Source of the DNA: Pedobacter sp. WC2423
GTDB taxonomy: Bacteria; Bacteroidota; Bacteroidia; Sphingobacteriales; Sphingobacteriaceae
Length of the DNA stretch: 64,000 nucleotides
Assembly: GCF_040822065.1 (NCBI RefSeq)
Contig: NZ_CP162005.1
Coordinates: forward strand, 5,580,001-5,644,000
Direction of reading: 5' to 3'
Shown: one piece after another, positions 16,324-26,400 of the stretch
Position numbering within the stretch: position 1 is the first letter of the stretch
Layout of the letters: each line of letters opens with the position of its first letter
Program-made: the position numbers and the translations under genes
The notes under the pieces: model-generated
What the model saw: only the letters and a program-made list of their open reading frames with translations
Database searches by the model: none
Told to the model about the DNA's origin: nothing

Positions 16324-17067
16324 AGTCTGTTCCTTCAATGCAATCCGCTAATGTAACTATTGTGCCCATTGTAATTCGGGTGGCAATTGCGGTGTTTGTA
16401 GCAGGAGCAGTTCATCTGCGGTAAAAACTTTATTTTCAAAACCCAGTAAGAATAACCGGCCGGCAGTAAGTTCTCAGTGTAAAGGAATTACGAAAAAGGG
16501 CCTTAGATGCAAACGTATGGTTAAAACGGGAGAATATTGCTGGCAGCATCGCTAAATCTTTTAGAGATACTGAATTCTGATCATGTTCTGTTCAAAATTG
16601 AATGTGATTACAACTGTAGTCAGAATTGCTACCGGAGCCTTCGGTAATCTGATTAAAATACATCCCTCAAAGATAATACAAGAATTATTAAAGACAGTTT
16701 CTTCTATCTTGGTATTATCATTCTTCCGGTTTCTGATCTGGCTGATATTGCTTAAGTTTTTAATTATAATAATTCCTGTAAACCGGAATAAAGAACAAAG
16801 GATGAGTAACTATGAAATTGCTTTTTTTATACTGAAATGAAGCATTTTTTCCGAAATAGTGCTAAGCCTCACTACTGTCATAGCACTGATGCTTCGCGTA
16901 TTTATTCTTGATGTGGGAATTCCTTTTTATCATCAGCTCAATCCTTTATGAATTGAAAAAATGCACATGTTTAGCTAATTTAATAACCTGATATGATGAG
17001 GCTAACGATTTTCTGGCTGATTAATTGTTATATCATGTTGGTGACTACGCAAATCTAATCAGGGAAA
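16324..17067. other. 744-bp region of decayed coding material
   Basis: No intact gene is recognised. It holds the Cys-rich remnant at 16352-16555 and an 85-codon frame at 16583-16840 with a hydrophobic centre (SSILVLSFFRFLIWLILL) but no recognisable family. A further short hydrophobic open stretch ends near 16950 (MLRVFILDVGIPFYHQ). The region reads like several small genes broken by stops, between the DNA glycosylase and a hybrid kinase on the same strand. Confidence 0.4.
16352..16555 (+). pseudogene. Cys-rich (DUF5763-like) C-terminal remnant
   Basis: This frame is open for 67 codons but lacks an ATG near its 5' end. It encodes Cys-rich CNYCAHCNSGGNCGVC, a low-complexity Ser/Lys linker, and then SQCKGITKKGLRCKRM followed by GEYCWQHR and a stop. 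The pattern C-x-G-x-T-x-x-G-x-x-C followed by Y-C-x-x-H is a small putative metal-binding module found at the C-terminus of various Bacteroidota proteins. Without a start codon it is probably a truncated gene end. Confidence 0.45.
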
Positions 17068-19023
17068 ATGGAATATTTAAAAGGAATTAGTGAGACGGAT
17101 ACTTGTGCCGGACAACCAACCAGGGAGAAACTGTTAGAAGAGATTGCTACCCTTCAGTCTGTTTTGGACAATACAAGGGCCAGTATTTTCGCTTTCGATA
17201 AAAACTTTAATTATATCGCTTTTAATAAATCACATCAGCAAAGAGTAATGATGAGAAGAGGTGTGGATATTAAAATAGGTGATAATTATCTTTTGATGGC
17301 GAGCAGGAATGGTGGTATGGATGGAGACAGAATTCATAAAATATTCAGGCGGGTAATGGCAGGTGAAACCATTGAATTCATTGAAGAATTTACTGATCCG
17401 CAATTATACAAGGCATCCTTCAGCATGATTTGTAATCCGATGTATGATCAGTCAGGTCAAACTTGTGGTATGACTGTATGCTGTCAGGATATTTCAGAAA
17501 AAGTAGCGCTGCAAAAAGAGGTAAAAGACAAAAGTCGTCTGCTGAATGGCGTATTGGATAATCTGCCTGTTATAGTTTATGAAGTTGACCCGGCAGGAAT
17601 ATTTACAAGTTCTATAGGTTCTGGATTACAGGATTTGGGTTTGAAGAACGATGAACTTGTTGGCAAAAATGCTTTTGAAGCTTTTCCAGCTACAGCAGAT
17701 GACTTAAAGAAAGGACTGAATGGAGAATCTGGTCAGTTTGTAACAAGAATTGAAGCAGGCGGCAAAGAACTCGTTTATCAAAGTAATATTTTCCCCAGCC
17801 CCGGTCAGCAGGGGAGTGTTACCTGGTTTGCCTTAAATATTACTCAGCAAAGCGAAGCGGAAACTGCGCTGCTGGAAGCGAAGCAGCAAGCAGAAGAGGC
17901 TATATTGGCTAAACAACAATTCCTAACCAATATGAGTCACGAAATCCGCACACCAATGAATGCGGTAATTGGTATGACCCATTTGCTCATGCAGGAAGAT
18001 CCTAAGCCAGGTCAGCTTGAAAACCTGAATATATTAAAGTTTTCCAGCGAGAGCTTGTTAAGCCTTATCAATGATATATTGGACTATAGTAAAATTCAAT
18101 TGGGTAAAGTCACACTTGAAAAGATAGATTTTAATTTAATTGAGCTGATTCATAGTATTAAACAAGCGCATCATTTACATGCTGAAGGAAAGGAGATCTT
18201 TTTTAATATCAATATGGATGCGAATCTGCCAGAGATGTTGGTAGGGGATCCAGTCAGATTAACACAGATTTTAAATAACCTGATCAGTAATGCGCTGAAA
18301 TTTACCAACGAAGGTTATGTGATTATAGACCTGTCGCTGAAGAAAATAGTAGAGGATCTGGTCGATATAAGTTTTACAATCACTGATACAGGGATTGGTA
18401 TTGAATCGGATCTGAAAGATTATATTTTCGAAAGCTTTACACATGCGAGCGCGGATATTTCCCGCCATTTTGGAGGAACAGGACTTGGGCTTTCAATTAC
18501 CAAGCGTTTAATAGAATTAAAAGGCGGCAAAATCTCTGTAGAAAGTACCCTGGGTAAAGGATCGAGTTTCTTCTTTGATTTACAGTTTAGAAAGAGCCGG
18601 AAAAAAAGCGGTTATATCATGCCAGCTTTAGTTTTTGAAAGCCTTGCTGGTTTTAAAGTGCTGCTGGTGGAAGACAATGAGATTAATACTATAGTCGCAA
18701 GTAAATTTATGAAGAAATGGGATCTGGATATCGATTACGCAATTCATGGAATTGAGGCGCTTGAAAAGATAAAGAAAAATAAATATGATGTAATATTGAT
18801 GGATTTGCAGATGCCAAAAATGGATGGCTATGAAGCAAGTAAAGCGATCAGGGATTTATCAGGAAAGAGATTTAAAGAATTGCCCATTATTGCATTAACG
18901 GCTTCTGTATTAGCAGAAATCAATAATCAGGTGACCGACGCAGGAATGAATGATTATATTTCTAAACCATTTAATCCAATGGAGCTCTATTCAAAAATTG
19001 CTAAATATGTCCATAAAAGGTAA
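17068..19023 (+). CDS. Hybrid histidine kinase with two PAS-like domains
   Basis: A 651-residue soluble kinase. Two PAS-type sensor domains span about 25-155 and 160-270 (FAFDKNFNYIAFNKS; VIVYEVDPAGIFTSS). HisKA follows with H-box NMSHEIRTPMNAVIGM (H291), then HATPase_c with N-box ILNNLISNALKFTNEG, G1 DTGIGIE and G2 GGTGLGLSI. A C-terminal receiver (about 530-645) has the acidic pair in LLVEDNEIN and acceptor D579 in ILMDLQMP. It has no transmembrane helices. This is the BarA/ArcB-like intramolecular phosphorelay layout, but no HPt domain is present here. It stands alone; its signal is unknown. Confidence 0.92.
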   Translation: MEYLKGISETDTCAGQPTREKLLEEIATLQSVLDNTRASIFAFDKNFNYIAFNKSHQQRVMMRRGVDIKIGDNYLLMASRNGGMDGDRIHKIFRRVMAGETIEFIEEFTDPQLYKASFSMICNPMYDQSGQTCGMTVCCQDISEKVALQKEVKDKSRLLNGVLDNLPVIVYEVDPAGIFTSSIGSGLQDLGLKNDELVGKNAFEAFPATADDLKKGLNGESGQFVTRIEAGGKELVYQSNIFPSPGQQGSVTWFALNITQQSEAETALLEAKQQAEEAILAKQQFLTNMSHEIRTPMNAVIGMTHLLMQEDPKPGQLENLNILKFSSESLLSLINDILDYSKIQLGKVTLEKIDFNLIELIHSIKQAHHLHAEGKEIFFNINMDANLPEMLVGDPVRLTQILNNLISNALKFTNEGYVIIDLSLKKIVEDLVDISFTITDTGIGIESDLKDYIFESFTHASADISRHFGGTGLGLSITKRLIELKGGKISVESTLGKGSSFFFDLQFRKSRKKSGYIMPALVFESLAGFKVLLVEDNEINTIVASKFMKKWDLDIDYAIHGIEALEKIKKNKYDVILMDLQMPKMDGYEASKAIRDLSGKRFKELPIIALTASVLAEINNQVTDAGMNDYISKPFNPMELYSKIAKYVHKR

Positions 19024-19027
19024 TACA

Positions 19028-19066
19028 ATTGAATAGCTGTATGTTGTAATCAAACAGCTATTCAAT
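19028..19066. terminator. Hairpin between convergent genes
   Basis: ATTGAATAGCTGT and ACAGCTATTCAAT form perfect 13-bp arms around a 13-nt loop, just after the hybrid kinase stop and before the convergent ParA/RHH operon end. There is no strong T tract, so termination efficiency is uncertain. Confidence 0.55.
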
Positions 19067-19083
19067 CTTGTACAACTATCAAT

Positions 19084-19341
19084 TTATACTTCATATTCCT
19101 TTTCTACCAGCGATAGAATCAACTCTCTTACCGTAACGCCTCTTTGTGCACCTAATATTTTTAAAGCCTTTAGAGAGCTCTTTTTAAGCCTTAAAGGATA
19201 AGTCACTATTTCTTCATCAGGCTGAATAACCTGTTTATCCTCTTTCGTGCTGCTCTCTTTTGAGGGAGAATTGAATAAGGCAGATACACCTCCTAAGTTC
19301 TTGTTATTATCTTCTATGTCACCTAAGTTTTTCTTTGCCAT
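19084..19341 (-). CDS. Ribbon-helix-helix-like partner of ParA
   Basis: An 85-residue protein with a flexible, charged N-terminal half and a C-terminal segment TYPLRLKKSSLKALKILG followed by RGVTVRELILSLVEKEYE. The alternating strand and two helices fit a ribbon-helix-helix DNA-binding dimer of the ParG/omega type. The position four bases after parA on the same strand supports a centromere-binding and autoregulatory role. Flexible N-termini of ParG-like proteins stimulate the ParA ATPase. No ParB-type HTH protein is present. The RHH call is by pattern; confidence is moderate. Confidence 0.65.
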   Translation of the reverse strand: MAKKNLGDIEDNNKNLGGVSALFNSPSKESSTKEDKQVIQPDEEIVTYPLRLKKSSLKALKILGAQRGVTVRELILSLVEKEYEV

Positions 19342-19345
19342 GCGC

Positions 19346-20089
19346 TTATATTTTAGCTATAATTTCATCTGTCAGATTTGCATAATCTGTTGCAGCATTT
19401 GATGCCGGAGCATATTCGAAAATATCTATTCCTTTCAATTGTGCTTCTACCAGTGCTACATTGATACGGATAGAAGTAGCAAATAATTTATCATTGAAAT
19501 ATTTTTTGATGCTTTCGGTAATTTGCTCAGTAATAATTCTTCTTGGATTTATTTTAGTGATAAACACGCCGCCAATCGTCAGGTTTTCATTGTAGTGTTT
19601 TCTGACATCAGAGATAATAGAAACCAGGCGGTCAATTCCTCTGTAAGCAAAATATTCAGCTTCTAATGGAATCATTACTGTGTCTGCTGCAACCAGCGCG
19701 TTCACAGTCAGCATACCTAAAGCAGGTGCACAATCAATCAATATATAATCATACTTTCCTTCTACAGCTTTCAATAATCTTTTCAGAATAGTCTCTCTTC
19801 CGAGTCTTGAAACCAGTTCAATTTCTGCCCCCAGTAAATCTAAAGAAGAGGGGATGATGTCTAAATATTCCGAGATTGATTCAATAGGCAGGGCTGTATC
19901 ATCTTTTATACTATCATAAATAGATACTTTGACATCCCTTAATCCCAGGCCCTCTGTCAAATTTGATTGAGGATCAATATCAATCAATAACGTTTTCTTT
20001 TTTGCACGTGCTAAACCTGCGCCAATATTCAGTGTAGAGGTAGTTTTTCCTGTGCCACCTTTATGGTTTATAATCGCTATAATCTTCAT
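19346..20089 (-). CDS. parA: ParA-family partition ATPase
   Basis: A 247-residue deviant-Walker ATPase: HKGGTGKTT (K10-T17), the switch segment TLLIDIDPQSNLTEGLG and DYILIDCAPALGML. It lacks the N-terminal HTH of P1/F ParA, so it is the small (type Ib-like) or chromosomal form. ParA proteins bind DNA nonspecifically as ATP dimers and move partner-DNA complexes. The downstream gene encodes a ribbon-helix-helix-like protein and the upstream region carries short repeats, together resembling a plasmid-type partition cassette placed in what looks like chromosome. No replication gene was found in the window. Confidence 0.9.
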   Translation of the reverse strand: MKIIAIINHKGGTGKTTSTLNIGAGLARAKKKTLLIDIDPQSNLTEGLGLRDVKVSIYDSIKDDTALPIESISEYLDIIPSSLDLLGAEIELVSRLGRETILKRLLKAVEGKYDYILIDCAPALGMLTVNALVAADTVMIPLEAEYFAYRGIDRLVSIISDVRKHYNENLTIGGVFITKINPRRIITEQITESIKKYFNDKLFATSIRINVALVEAQLKGIDIFEYAPASNAATDYANLTDEIIAKI

Positions 20090-20103
20090 TTGAATGTTTC
20101 TTT

Positions 20104-20157
20104 ATACAAAGATGCAATGATACAAAGATGTACTGATATCTTAGTGCCAATACATCT
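20104..20157. repeat. Direct and inverted repeats upstream of parA
   Basis: ATACAAAGATG occurs twice (20104-20114 and 20120-20130) with a 16-bp period, and AGATGTA (20126-20132) is mirrored by TACATCT about 18 bp further on. Iterated short sites directly before a parA-RHH operon are the expected form of a centromere or operator bound by the RHH protein. The assignment is inferred from position only. Confidence 0.45.
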
Positions 20158-20207
20158 ATATTTTTTTTAATGATAAGATCTTCAGGGAGTTTAATTATTT
20201 TCAAGTA

Positions 20208-21110
20208 TTATATAACTCTTTTTGAGCTGAACTTCTGGTGCAGGTAATCAGAAAGAATAATCATAATAACTGCAATCAGGATCAATAACATCCCGAGTAC
20301 AAGATTTTGTGTAATAGCCTCTTTAAACGCAATTACACCTACAGCAACAGCAACCAGAGGCTCTAAAGCTCCAAGTATTGCAGTTACTGTAGAACCCACA
20401 TACTGGACGGCAAATATCATGGCAACGCAGGATATTGCTGTGGTGGGCAACGCCAGCATGACCAGCTCTACAATCGATCTGATATCTGGTAAAGGCTGTA
20501 AACCAACAGTCAATTGTGCTTTGAACAGGAAAAAAACAGCACTGGAAGCCATCACATATAAAGTGAGCTTATAGCCGGACATCAATTGTATTCTCGATTG
20601 ATTAACTGCTACAATATAAACGGAATAGGCCATTGCTGCAATTAAGATCGCACCAAGTCCCAATAAATTCAGCGTGACCCCATTATCTCCCTTATACAAT
20701 AAGCAAACACCCAAAAATGCAATTGCGATGGCTGCCACAGTAATCAAACTTACCTTTTCTTTAAAGAACACCGCCATTAAAATAGCGACAAATACCGGGT
20801 ATATAAATAGAATAGTAGAAGCAGTACCAACGCCCAGATAATCATAAGCCACCAGTAAATATTGTGCTGATAAAGCATACAATATACCCAGAACAGCCAT
20901 AGGGACAATTTCCCTTTTTGCAATTCTGAAGGACTCCTTTTTAAACAGCATAAAAAGCGCAAGCAATAAAGATGCACAGGCAAAACGATAACACAAAAGG
21001 GAATCATGAGGAATTCCCTTGCGCATCAGGGGCAAAGCAAACAGCGGTATCAGGCCAAAAGTTGCAGACGAAATACATCCCCAAAAATAGCCCTTGACTT
21101 TAGTATTCAT
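20208..21110 (-). CDS. EamA/DMT-superfamily transporter
   Basis: A 300-residue membrane protein with about ten hydrophobic helices arranged as two EamA repeats. The first repeat ends with STILFIYPVFVAILMAVFFKEK and the second with ILGALEPLVAVAVGVIAFKE, the classic motifs of RhaT/YdcZ-like drug/metabolite transporters in the inner membrane. Members export or import amino acids, sugars or other small metabolites; the substrate cannot be read from sequence. It is separated from parA by 118 bp and is probably a separate transcription unit. Confidence 0.88.
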   Translation of the reverse strand: MNTKVKGYFWGCISSATFGLIPLFALPLMRKGIPHDSLLCYRFACASLLLALFMLFKKESFRIAKREIVPMAVLGILYALSAQYLLVAYDYLGVGTASTILFIYPVFVAILMAVFFKEKVSLITVAAIAIAFLGVCLLYKGDNGVTLNLLGLGAILIAAMAYSVYIVAVNQSRIQLMSGYKLTLYVMASSAVFFLFKAQLTVGLQPLPDIRSIVELVMLALPTTAISCVAMIFAVQYVGSTVTAILGALEPLVAVAVGVIAFKEAITQNLVLGMLLILIAVIMIILSDYLHQKFSSKRVI

Positions 21111-21359
21111 TCAAATGTCAGGTTAGAATTTATTAATGCCGGATTGGCGATGAAATATATGATAAATTTCCCGTTATCTCTTAAACGTGTTAGTATAGCG
21201 CTGAAAGCCATCTTAAAAGAATAATGATAACTTAAGGCATTTTGCATTTTTGCCATAATATTATGCAATTTAAACCTGTTCGTAATTATGTCATGAAAAC
21301 TGCTTAGCTTTAATAGTGGAGAACTTAAACAAGACGGCTGATATACGGAGGAACAATTA

Positions 21360-21950
21360 ATGATTGTGTATAATGAAATGTCTGATTTTGATCTGACCGA
21401 ACTTTTAAAGTCTGGAGATCATAGCGCATTTTCTGAAATTTATAACCGGTATTGGGGCGTGCTTTATATCCATTGCCTGAAAATGTTAAAAGATGAAGCA
21501 GTAGCAGGGGATGTGGTTCAGGATCTTTTTGTTGCACTCTGGACAAAATCTTCAGCCATAGTGATTACCAGTAATCTTTCCGGATATCTGTACGTTACCG
21601 CCAGGCATAAAGTTTTAAATGAGATCCGTAAACGTAAAAATAACCACAAATTTATGGATAACCTATCCTTATTTGTAAAAACGAACGATAATCATATTCT
21701 CGAACAAATCAATGAAAAAGATCTGGCACGTGCTATAGAATCTGAAATACAATATCTTCCTCAAAAAATGCGTGCAATATTTGAATACAGCCGTAAATCA
21801 TATTTATCACACCGAGAAATTGCAGATCTTCTTGGGATCTCGGATAAAACAGTTAAGAAGCAAGTGGCTAATGCCATAAAAATTCTTCGTTTAAAACTAA
21901 ATTCGACTCAGATACAGCTAATTTTTATAATCTGGTTAATTAGTAAATAA
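21360..21950 (+). CDS. ECF RNA polymerase sigma factor (FecI-like)
   Basis: A 196-residue sigma-70 family protein. Region 2 contains FSEIYNRYWGVLYIHCLKML and DVVQDLFVALWTKS; region 4 contains YLSHREIADLLGISDKTVKK. This is the usual Bacteroidota ECF type that pairs with a FecR anti-sigma factor and a SusC/FecA-type receptor, exactly the genes that follow. It would direct transcription of the SusC/SusD operon when substrate binding at the receptor is relayed to FecR. A second in-frame ATG at 21378 is possible. Confidence 0.93.
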   Translation: MIVYNEMSDFDLTELLKSGDHSAFSEIYNRYWGVLYIHCLKMLKDEAVAGDVVQDLFVALWTKSSAIVITSNLSGYLYVTARHKVLNEIRKRKNNHKFMDNLSLFVKTNDNHILEQINEKDLARAIESEIQYLPQKMRAIFEYSRKSYLSHREIADLLGISDKTVKKQVANAIKILRLKLNSTQIQLIFIIWLISK

Positions 21951-21974
21951 TATTTTCAGCTGATCTACTCCCTG

Positions 21975-21987
21975 CCTGCCCGGCAGG
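21975..21987. repeat. Small GC-rich palindrome
   Basis: CCTGCC-C-GGCAGG is a perfect short palindrome in otherwise AT-rich DNA between the sigma factor and fecR genes. It could be a weak hairpin or a copy of a short dispersed repeat; only one copy was noticed here. Confidence 0.35.
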
Positions 21988-22016
21988 TGTCTTGATAATA
22001 TTAGCCAGATATTGGA

Positions 22017-23192
22017 ATGGACAAAAATAAGGTAGAACAGCTCATAGATAGTTACTTGGCAGGGACCTGTACCTTAGCTGAAAAAGCGCTGGTTGAGCGT
22101 TTTTATATGGAAGAGCTACTCAAAAGAGATCCGCTCGTTTCCATAACTGGCCCGCTGCAAAAAAAGAAGGCCATGTGGGAGGTTATCCATCAGAAAACCA
22201 ATTCCGGGCAGCTCAAAAAAAGAAAATTGGTTCCTTATTTCTTCAAAAGCAGACTCACAGCCGCAGCAGTTCTGCTGCTGGTTGCTGCCGGATTTTATTT
22301 TTATCCCCGGCGCACTCATCAACAGGCGATCGTCAATCCTGAACAGACCGCTGATATTAAGCCAGGAGGAAATAAAGCAATTTTAAGTCTGAGTAATGGG
22401 AAGCATATCATTTTAGACGATACAGAAAATGGACTGATTACCCATCTGCCAGGCATGCTGATTAAAAAATCGAAAGATGGTCAGCTCGTTTATACCGCTG
22501 AAAATGAATCCGGTAAGCCGGGGCAACAAGAGCAGTTTAATCTAATAAATACGCCAAAAGGAGGCCAATATCAGCTTGTACTTTCAGACGGAACCCGGGT
22601 TTGGTTAAACGCGGCATCCTCCCTGCGCTTTCCTGAACGCTTTATGGGAAAAGAAAGAAATGTTGAATTAAAAGGAGAGGCCTATTTTGAAGTCGCCAAG
22701 AATAAAAACAGGCCATTTAAGGTGAAAAGCGGGAAGCAAACTATAGAAGTTTTAGGTACGCATTTCAATATCAGCAGTTATAGTGAAGATCAAAAAAGTA
22801 AAACTACTTTACTCGAAGGTTCAGTACGTATAGTTTCTTCAGACCCGGACAGAGGTGGCTCAGCTGCTTTCAAAGGTCAAATTTTAAAGCCCGGTCAGCA
22901 AGCTGTCCTTTCCGGAGATCAGCTTCATATTATTTCAGTCGAATCAAGTGATGAAATTGCCTGGAAGAATGGAAAATTTATGTTTAACAATGAAGAACTC
23001 GGCAGTATACTGACCAAAGTAGCCCGCTGGTATGATGTGGATATCAGCTATGAACAAGAGTACATGAAAAAGAATACCTATTGGGGAACAGTTTCCCGGT
23101 TTGATCATGTCTCCAAAGTACTTAAGATGTTAGCGCTGACCGGAGATGTGCATTTTAAAATAGAAGGGAGAACAATCCGCGTGATGAAATAA
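22017..23192 (+). CDS. FecR-family anti-sigma factor
   Basis: A 391-residue single-pass inner-membrane protein. The cytoplasmic N-terminus (about 1-80) would hold the sigma factor; one transmembrane helix lies near LTAAAVLLLVAAGFYFYP. The periplasmic part contains the FecR domain (NTPKGGQYQLVLSDGTRVWL; LKGEAYFEVAKNKNRPFKV) and a C-terminal DUF4974 (MFNNEELGSILTKVARWYDV). In Fec-type systems the receptor's N-terminal STN domain contacts FecR and releases or activates the sigma factor. Located 66 bp after the sigma gene and 214 bp before the receptor. Confidence 0.94.
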   Translation: MDKNKVEQLIDSYLAGTCTLAEKALVERFYMEELLKRDPLVSITGPLQKKKAMWEVIHQKTNSGQLKKRKLVPYFFKSRLTAAAVLLLVAAGFYFYPRRTHQQAIVNPEQTADIKPGGNKAILSLSNGKHIILDDTENGLITHLPGMLIKKSKDGQLVYTAENESGKPGQQEQFNLINTPKGGQYQLVLSDGTRVWLNAASSLRFPERFMGKERNVELKGEAYFEVAKNKNRPFKVKSGKQTIEVLGTHFNISSYSEDQKSKTTLLEGSVRIVSSDPDRGGSAAFKGQILKPGQQAVLSGDQLHIISVESSDEIAWKNGKFMFNNEELGSILTKVARWYDVDISYEQEYMKKNTYWGTVSRFDHVSKVLKMLALTGDVHFKIEGRTIRVMK

Positions 23193-23406
23193 TAAAAATT
23201 AATTCCTGAAAAAGACAAGTTTACGATTGAAGTCAAACCTATCAACTAACCAACAAACCTTATGAATTATAAAAGATACCCCTGAATTTCATTTGATTAT
23301 AAATTATAAACAGAACCAGGATTGCAGTCCGGGTTCTGTAAATGATTGGCTATAATCAATTTACTGTTGAGTGAACATATTAATTAAACATAAACCAAAC
23401 AATCAA

Positions 23407-26400
23407 ATGTATAAAATTTATACTGAAGAAAGTTGCAGGCATTCTGCCTGCATGTCTAAATTTCTGCTGGTTATGAAACTTACAGCCATTTTAATGATTG
23501 CTCTTCTGATGCAGGTGAGTGCTGCCGGCTTTGGACAGCGTATCTCCTTTCGCCAGAAAAACACATCCTTAGCAAAGGTGTTCCGGGAAATTACCCGCCA
23601 GACAGGATATGATATTCTGGTCTCTTCCAGAATGTTAAATACATCGGCGAAACTGGATGTCGATTTTTCCGGAACTCCGCTCGAAATAGTGATGGAAAAA
23701 TGTCTTGAAGGAAAACCGTTAACTTATACACTAACCGAAAAAACGATTATTGTAAAACCGAAAATAATCCCCGGTGAATACCGTACAACAATTGTTGATG
23801 GCATAGTAAGCGGAACAGTCACAGATACTAAAAGCAAGCAGCCACTGCCAGGAGTAACGGTAAAAATAGAGCATGGAACCTGGGCTCAAACAGCGATCAC
23901 AGACCCTCAGGGGAATTACCGGTTTCCAGCAGTCCCCGCCGGGAATTACACCTTAACATTTTCGAGTATCGGATTTGTAAAGCTGACTAAGGATATCGTT
24001 ATACAAGAAGGAAAGCAGGTGATTTCAAACGCTGCACTGAGTGAGAATGTTGCAGAATTGTCTCAGGTAATGGTGGTTGGATATGGTGCACAGAAAAGAG
24101 CTAACCTGACAGCTTCGGTAACGCGGATTGATGCGGAAGAGTTTAAAGGAATCAGTACAACCGGAATTGGCCAGGCCATACAAGGCAGGGCGCCAGGTGT
24201 ACAAATTTATAGAAACAGCGGGGCACCCGGTGCAGGCGCAACTATAAACATAAGAGGTATAGGATCATTTACTAACAATTCTCCATTGATTGTCGTGGAC
24301 GGAGTTCCTGCCGGCGATATCAACCTGATCAGTCCTGATGAAGTAGAATCCGTAACTGTACTCAAAGATGCCTCTGCTTCTGCTATTTATGGAGCCAACG
24401 GAGCCAACGGTGTCATTATCATTACGACCAAAAGTGGTAAAAGCGGAACAGCGAAGATTGATTATGCTTATAAAGCCGGCTTCAACCAGGCAGTTAATAT
24501 GCCAGAATTGTTAAATGCAAAAGAATATGCTATGCTTCAAAACGAGGCAAGGATCAATTCGGGAAGAATGCCGCTTTTTACCGATGATCAGATTCGTAAC
24601 CTGGGAGAAGGGACTAACTGGAGAGATCAGATTCTGCAGACAGGGATCAGGCAGGAACATTACGTGGGTATTTCTGGCGGAGCACCGAAAATGAACTACC
24701 TGCTCTCTGCCAATTATCTCAATGAAAACGGTACTGCTATTTATTCCTGGTACAAACGTTTAAATATCAGAACTAAAATTGACGGGCAGATTGGAGAAAA
24801 ATTCAGTACAGGATTACAAGCGCAATACAGTTTTAGCAAAAGTCAGGGAGGGGCAGATTTTACAGATGCGACTATTTTTTCACCAACCATTCCCTTGATG
24901 ACCCCAGATGGCAGACCTGGAGCCTATAGCCGGAATGATCCTTCAGGAGCTGTAAATACAGGATTGAATCCTGTATACGACAGGGAGATCAGTCTTGGCT
25001 ATTCCAATAATAACCCCGCAAATTATTTATTGTCTACCGCTTATGCAGAATACAGATTTTTACCGGCTTTAAAGCTGCGTTCCAGTATTACTTATGAAAG
25101 ATCAACCGTGCTTACCAAAGCCTTCAGTCCCAGTTATGAGTTCCGGAATTACGAAGGAGACGTGATCGCATCGAATAGCCGTTTACCCTCGCAAAGAGAA
25201 TTTACACAAACTTATAATCAGGACAGCCGCTATTTACTGACGAATACACTGGAGTATAGTAAAACTTTCAATGAAGCTCACAACTTTAAGGTTCTGGCAG
25301 GATATGAAGAGCAGCAATCAAACTCAGAAGCAACAAGAATGAACCGGATCGGAGGCTTTCCGACCAACGACTGGCTGAACTTTGGTACAGATATCACCTC
25401 ACAGGTAAAAGCTACAGGAACCGCAGACATCAGCTCCAGAAGATCATGGTTTGGCAGGTTGAACTATGATTACCAGGGTAAATATCTTTTTGAAGCTGTG
25501 GGACGCAGAGATGGATCTTCTAAATTTGCACCAGCTAACCGGTGGGGATTTTTTCCTTCTGCTTCTGTGGGTTGGAGAATTTCTGCTGAAGATTTTTTCA
25601 GTCCTTTAAAAACTGTAGTTGATGACCTGAAATTCAGAGTGAGTTATGGATTGACAGGAAATAGTAATATCCCGAATTTCGTCTATAATTCAACAGTAGA
25701 GATTAAAGATGGTTATGTCTTTAACAATACTGCAGTACAAACAGGTTCAATAAATACCCTGCCCAACAAAAATATCAGATGGGAAACCAATAAACTTTTT
25801 AACATTGGTTTGGATGCTACTTTGCTGAACAAGCGTTTAAACATAACATTTGATGCCTATCAAAGAAAATCAGAAGATCTGCTCACCAATGTATCTATTC
25901 CTGCAACATCGGGTATTTCGAATGATCAGGGGATTCTGGGTACACAAATACAAAATGTCGGTATCCTGAAAAACCGGGGGATGGAACTTTTGATTGGCTG
26001 GAAAGATAATATATCTTCCGACTTTGGTTATCAGCTCAATCTGACAGGTTCTTATAACAAAAATGAGCTGCTTAAATTTAATGGATTGTCAGATAAGCAA
26101 ATTATAGGTGCGGCAGGTGAACTGGTCAATCAGGTTGGTCAGCCTTTAAATTCAATCTATGGATTCAGGTCTGTCGGTGTATGGCAAAATGCAGCGGAAA
26201 TTACCGCTAATCCACATCGTGTCAATGATCAGCCAGGAGATTTAAGATTCCAGGATATCAATAACGATGGAAAAATAGATGAAAATGACCGGACTATTTT
26301 AGGGAATAGTATTCCAAAATACACCTTTGGACTTTCAGGCGGACTGAATTACAAAAACTTTGACTTTAACTTCTTATTGCAAGGAGATGCGCAAAAAGAT

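Noticed and set aside
16583..16840. 85-codon open frame as a membrane protein gene
   Set aside because: It has a hydrophobic centre but no recognisable family, no clear initiation context, and sits among broken frames; kept only as part of the decayed region.
21120..21225. Short plus-strand peptide before the sigma factor
   Set aside because: A frame ending near 21225 gives a basic peptide, but there is no initiation evidence and no similarity that I recognise.
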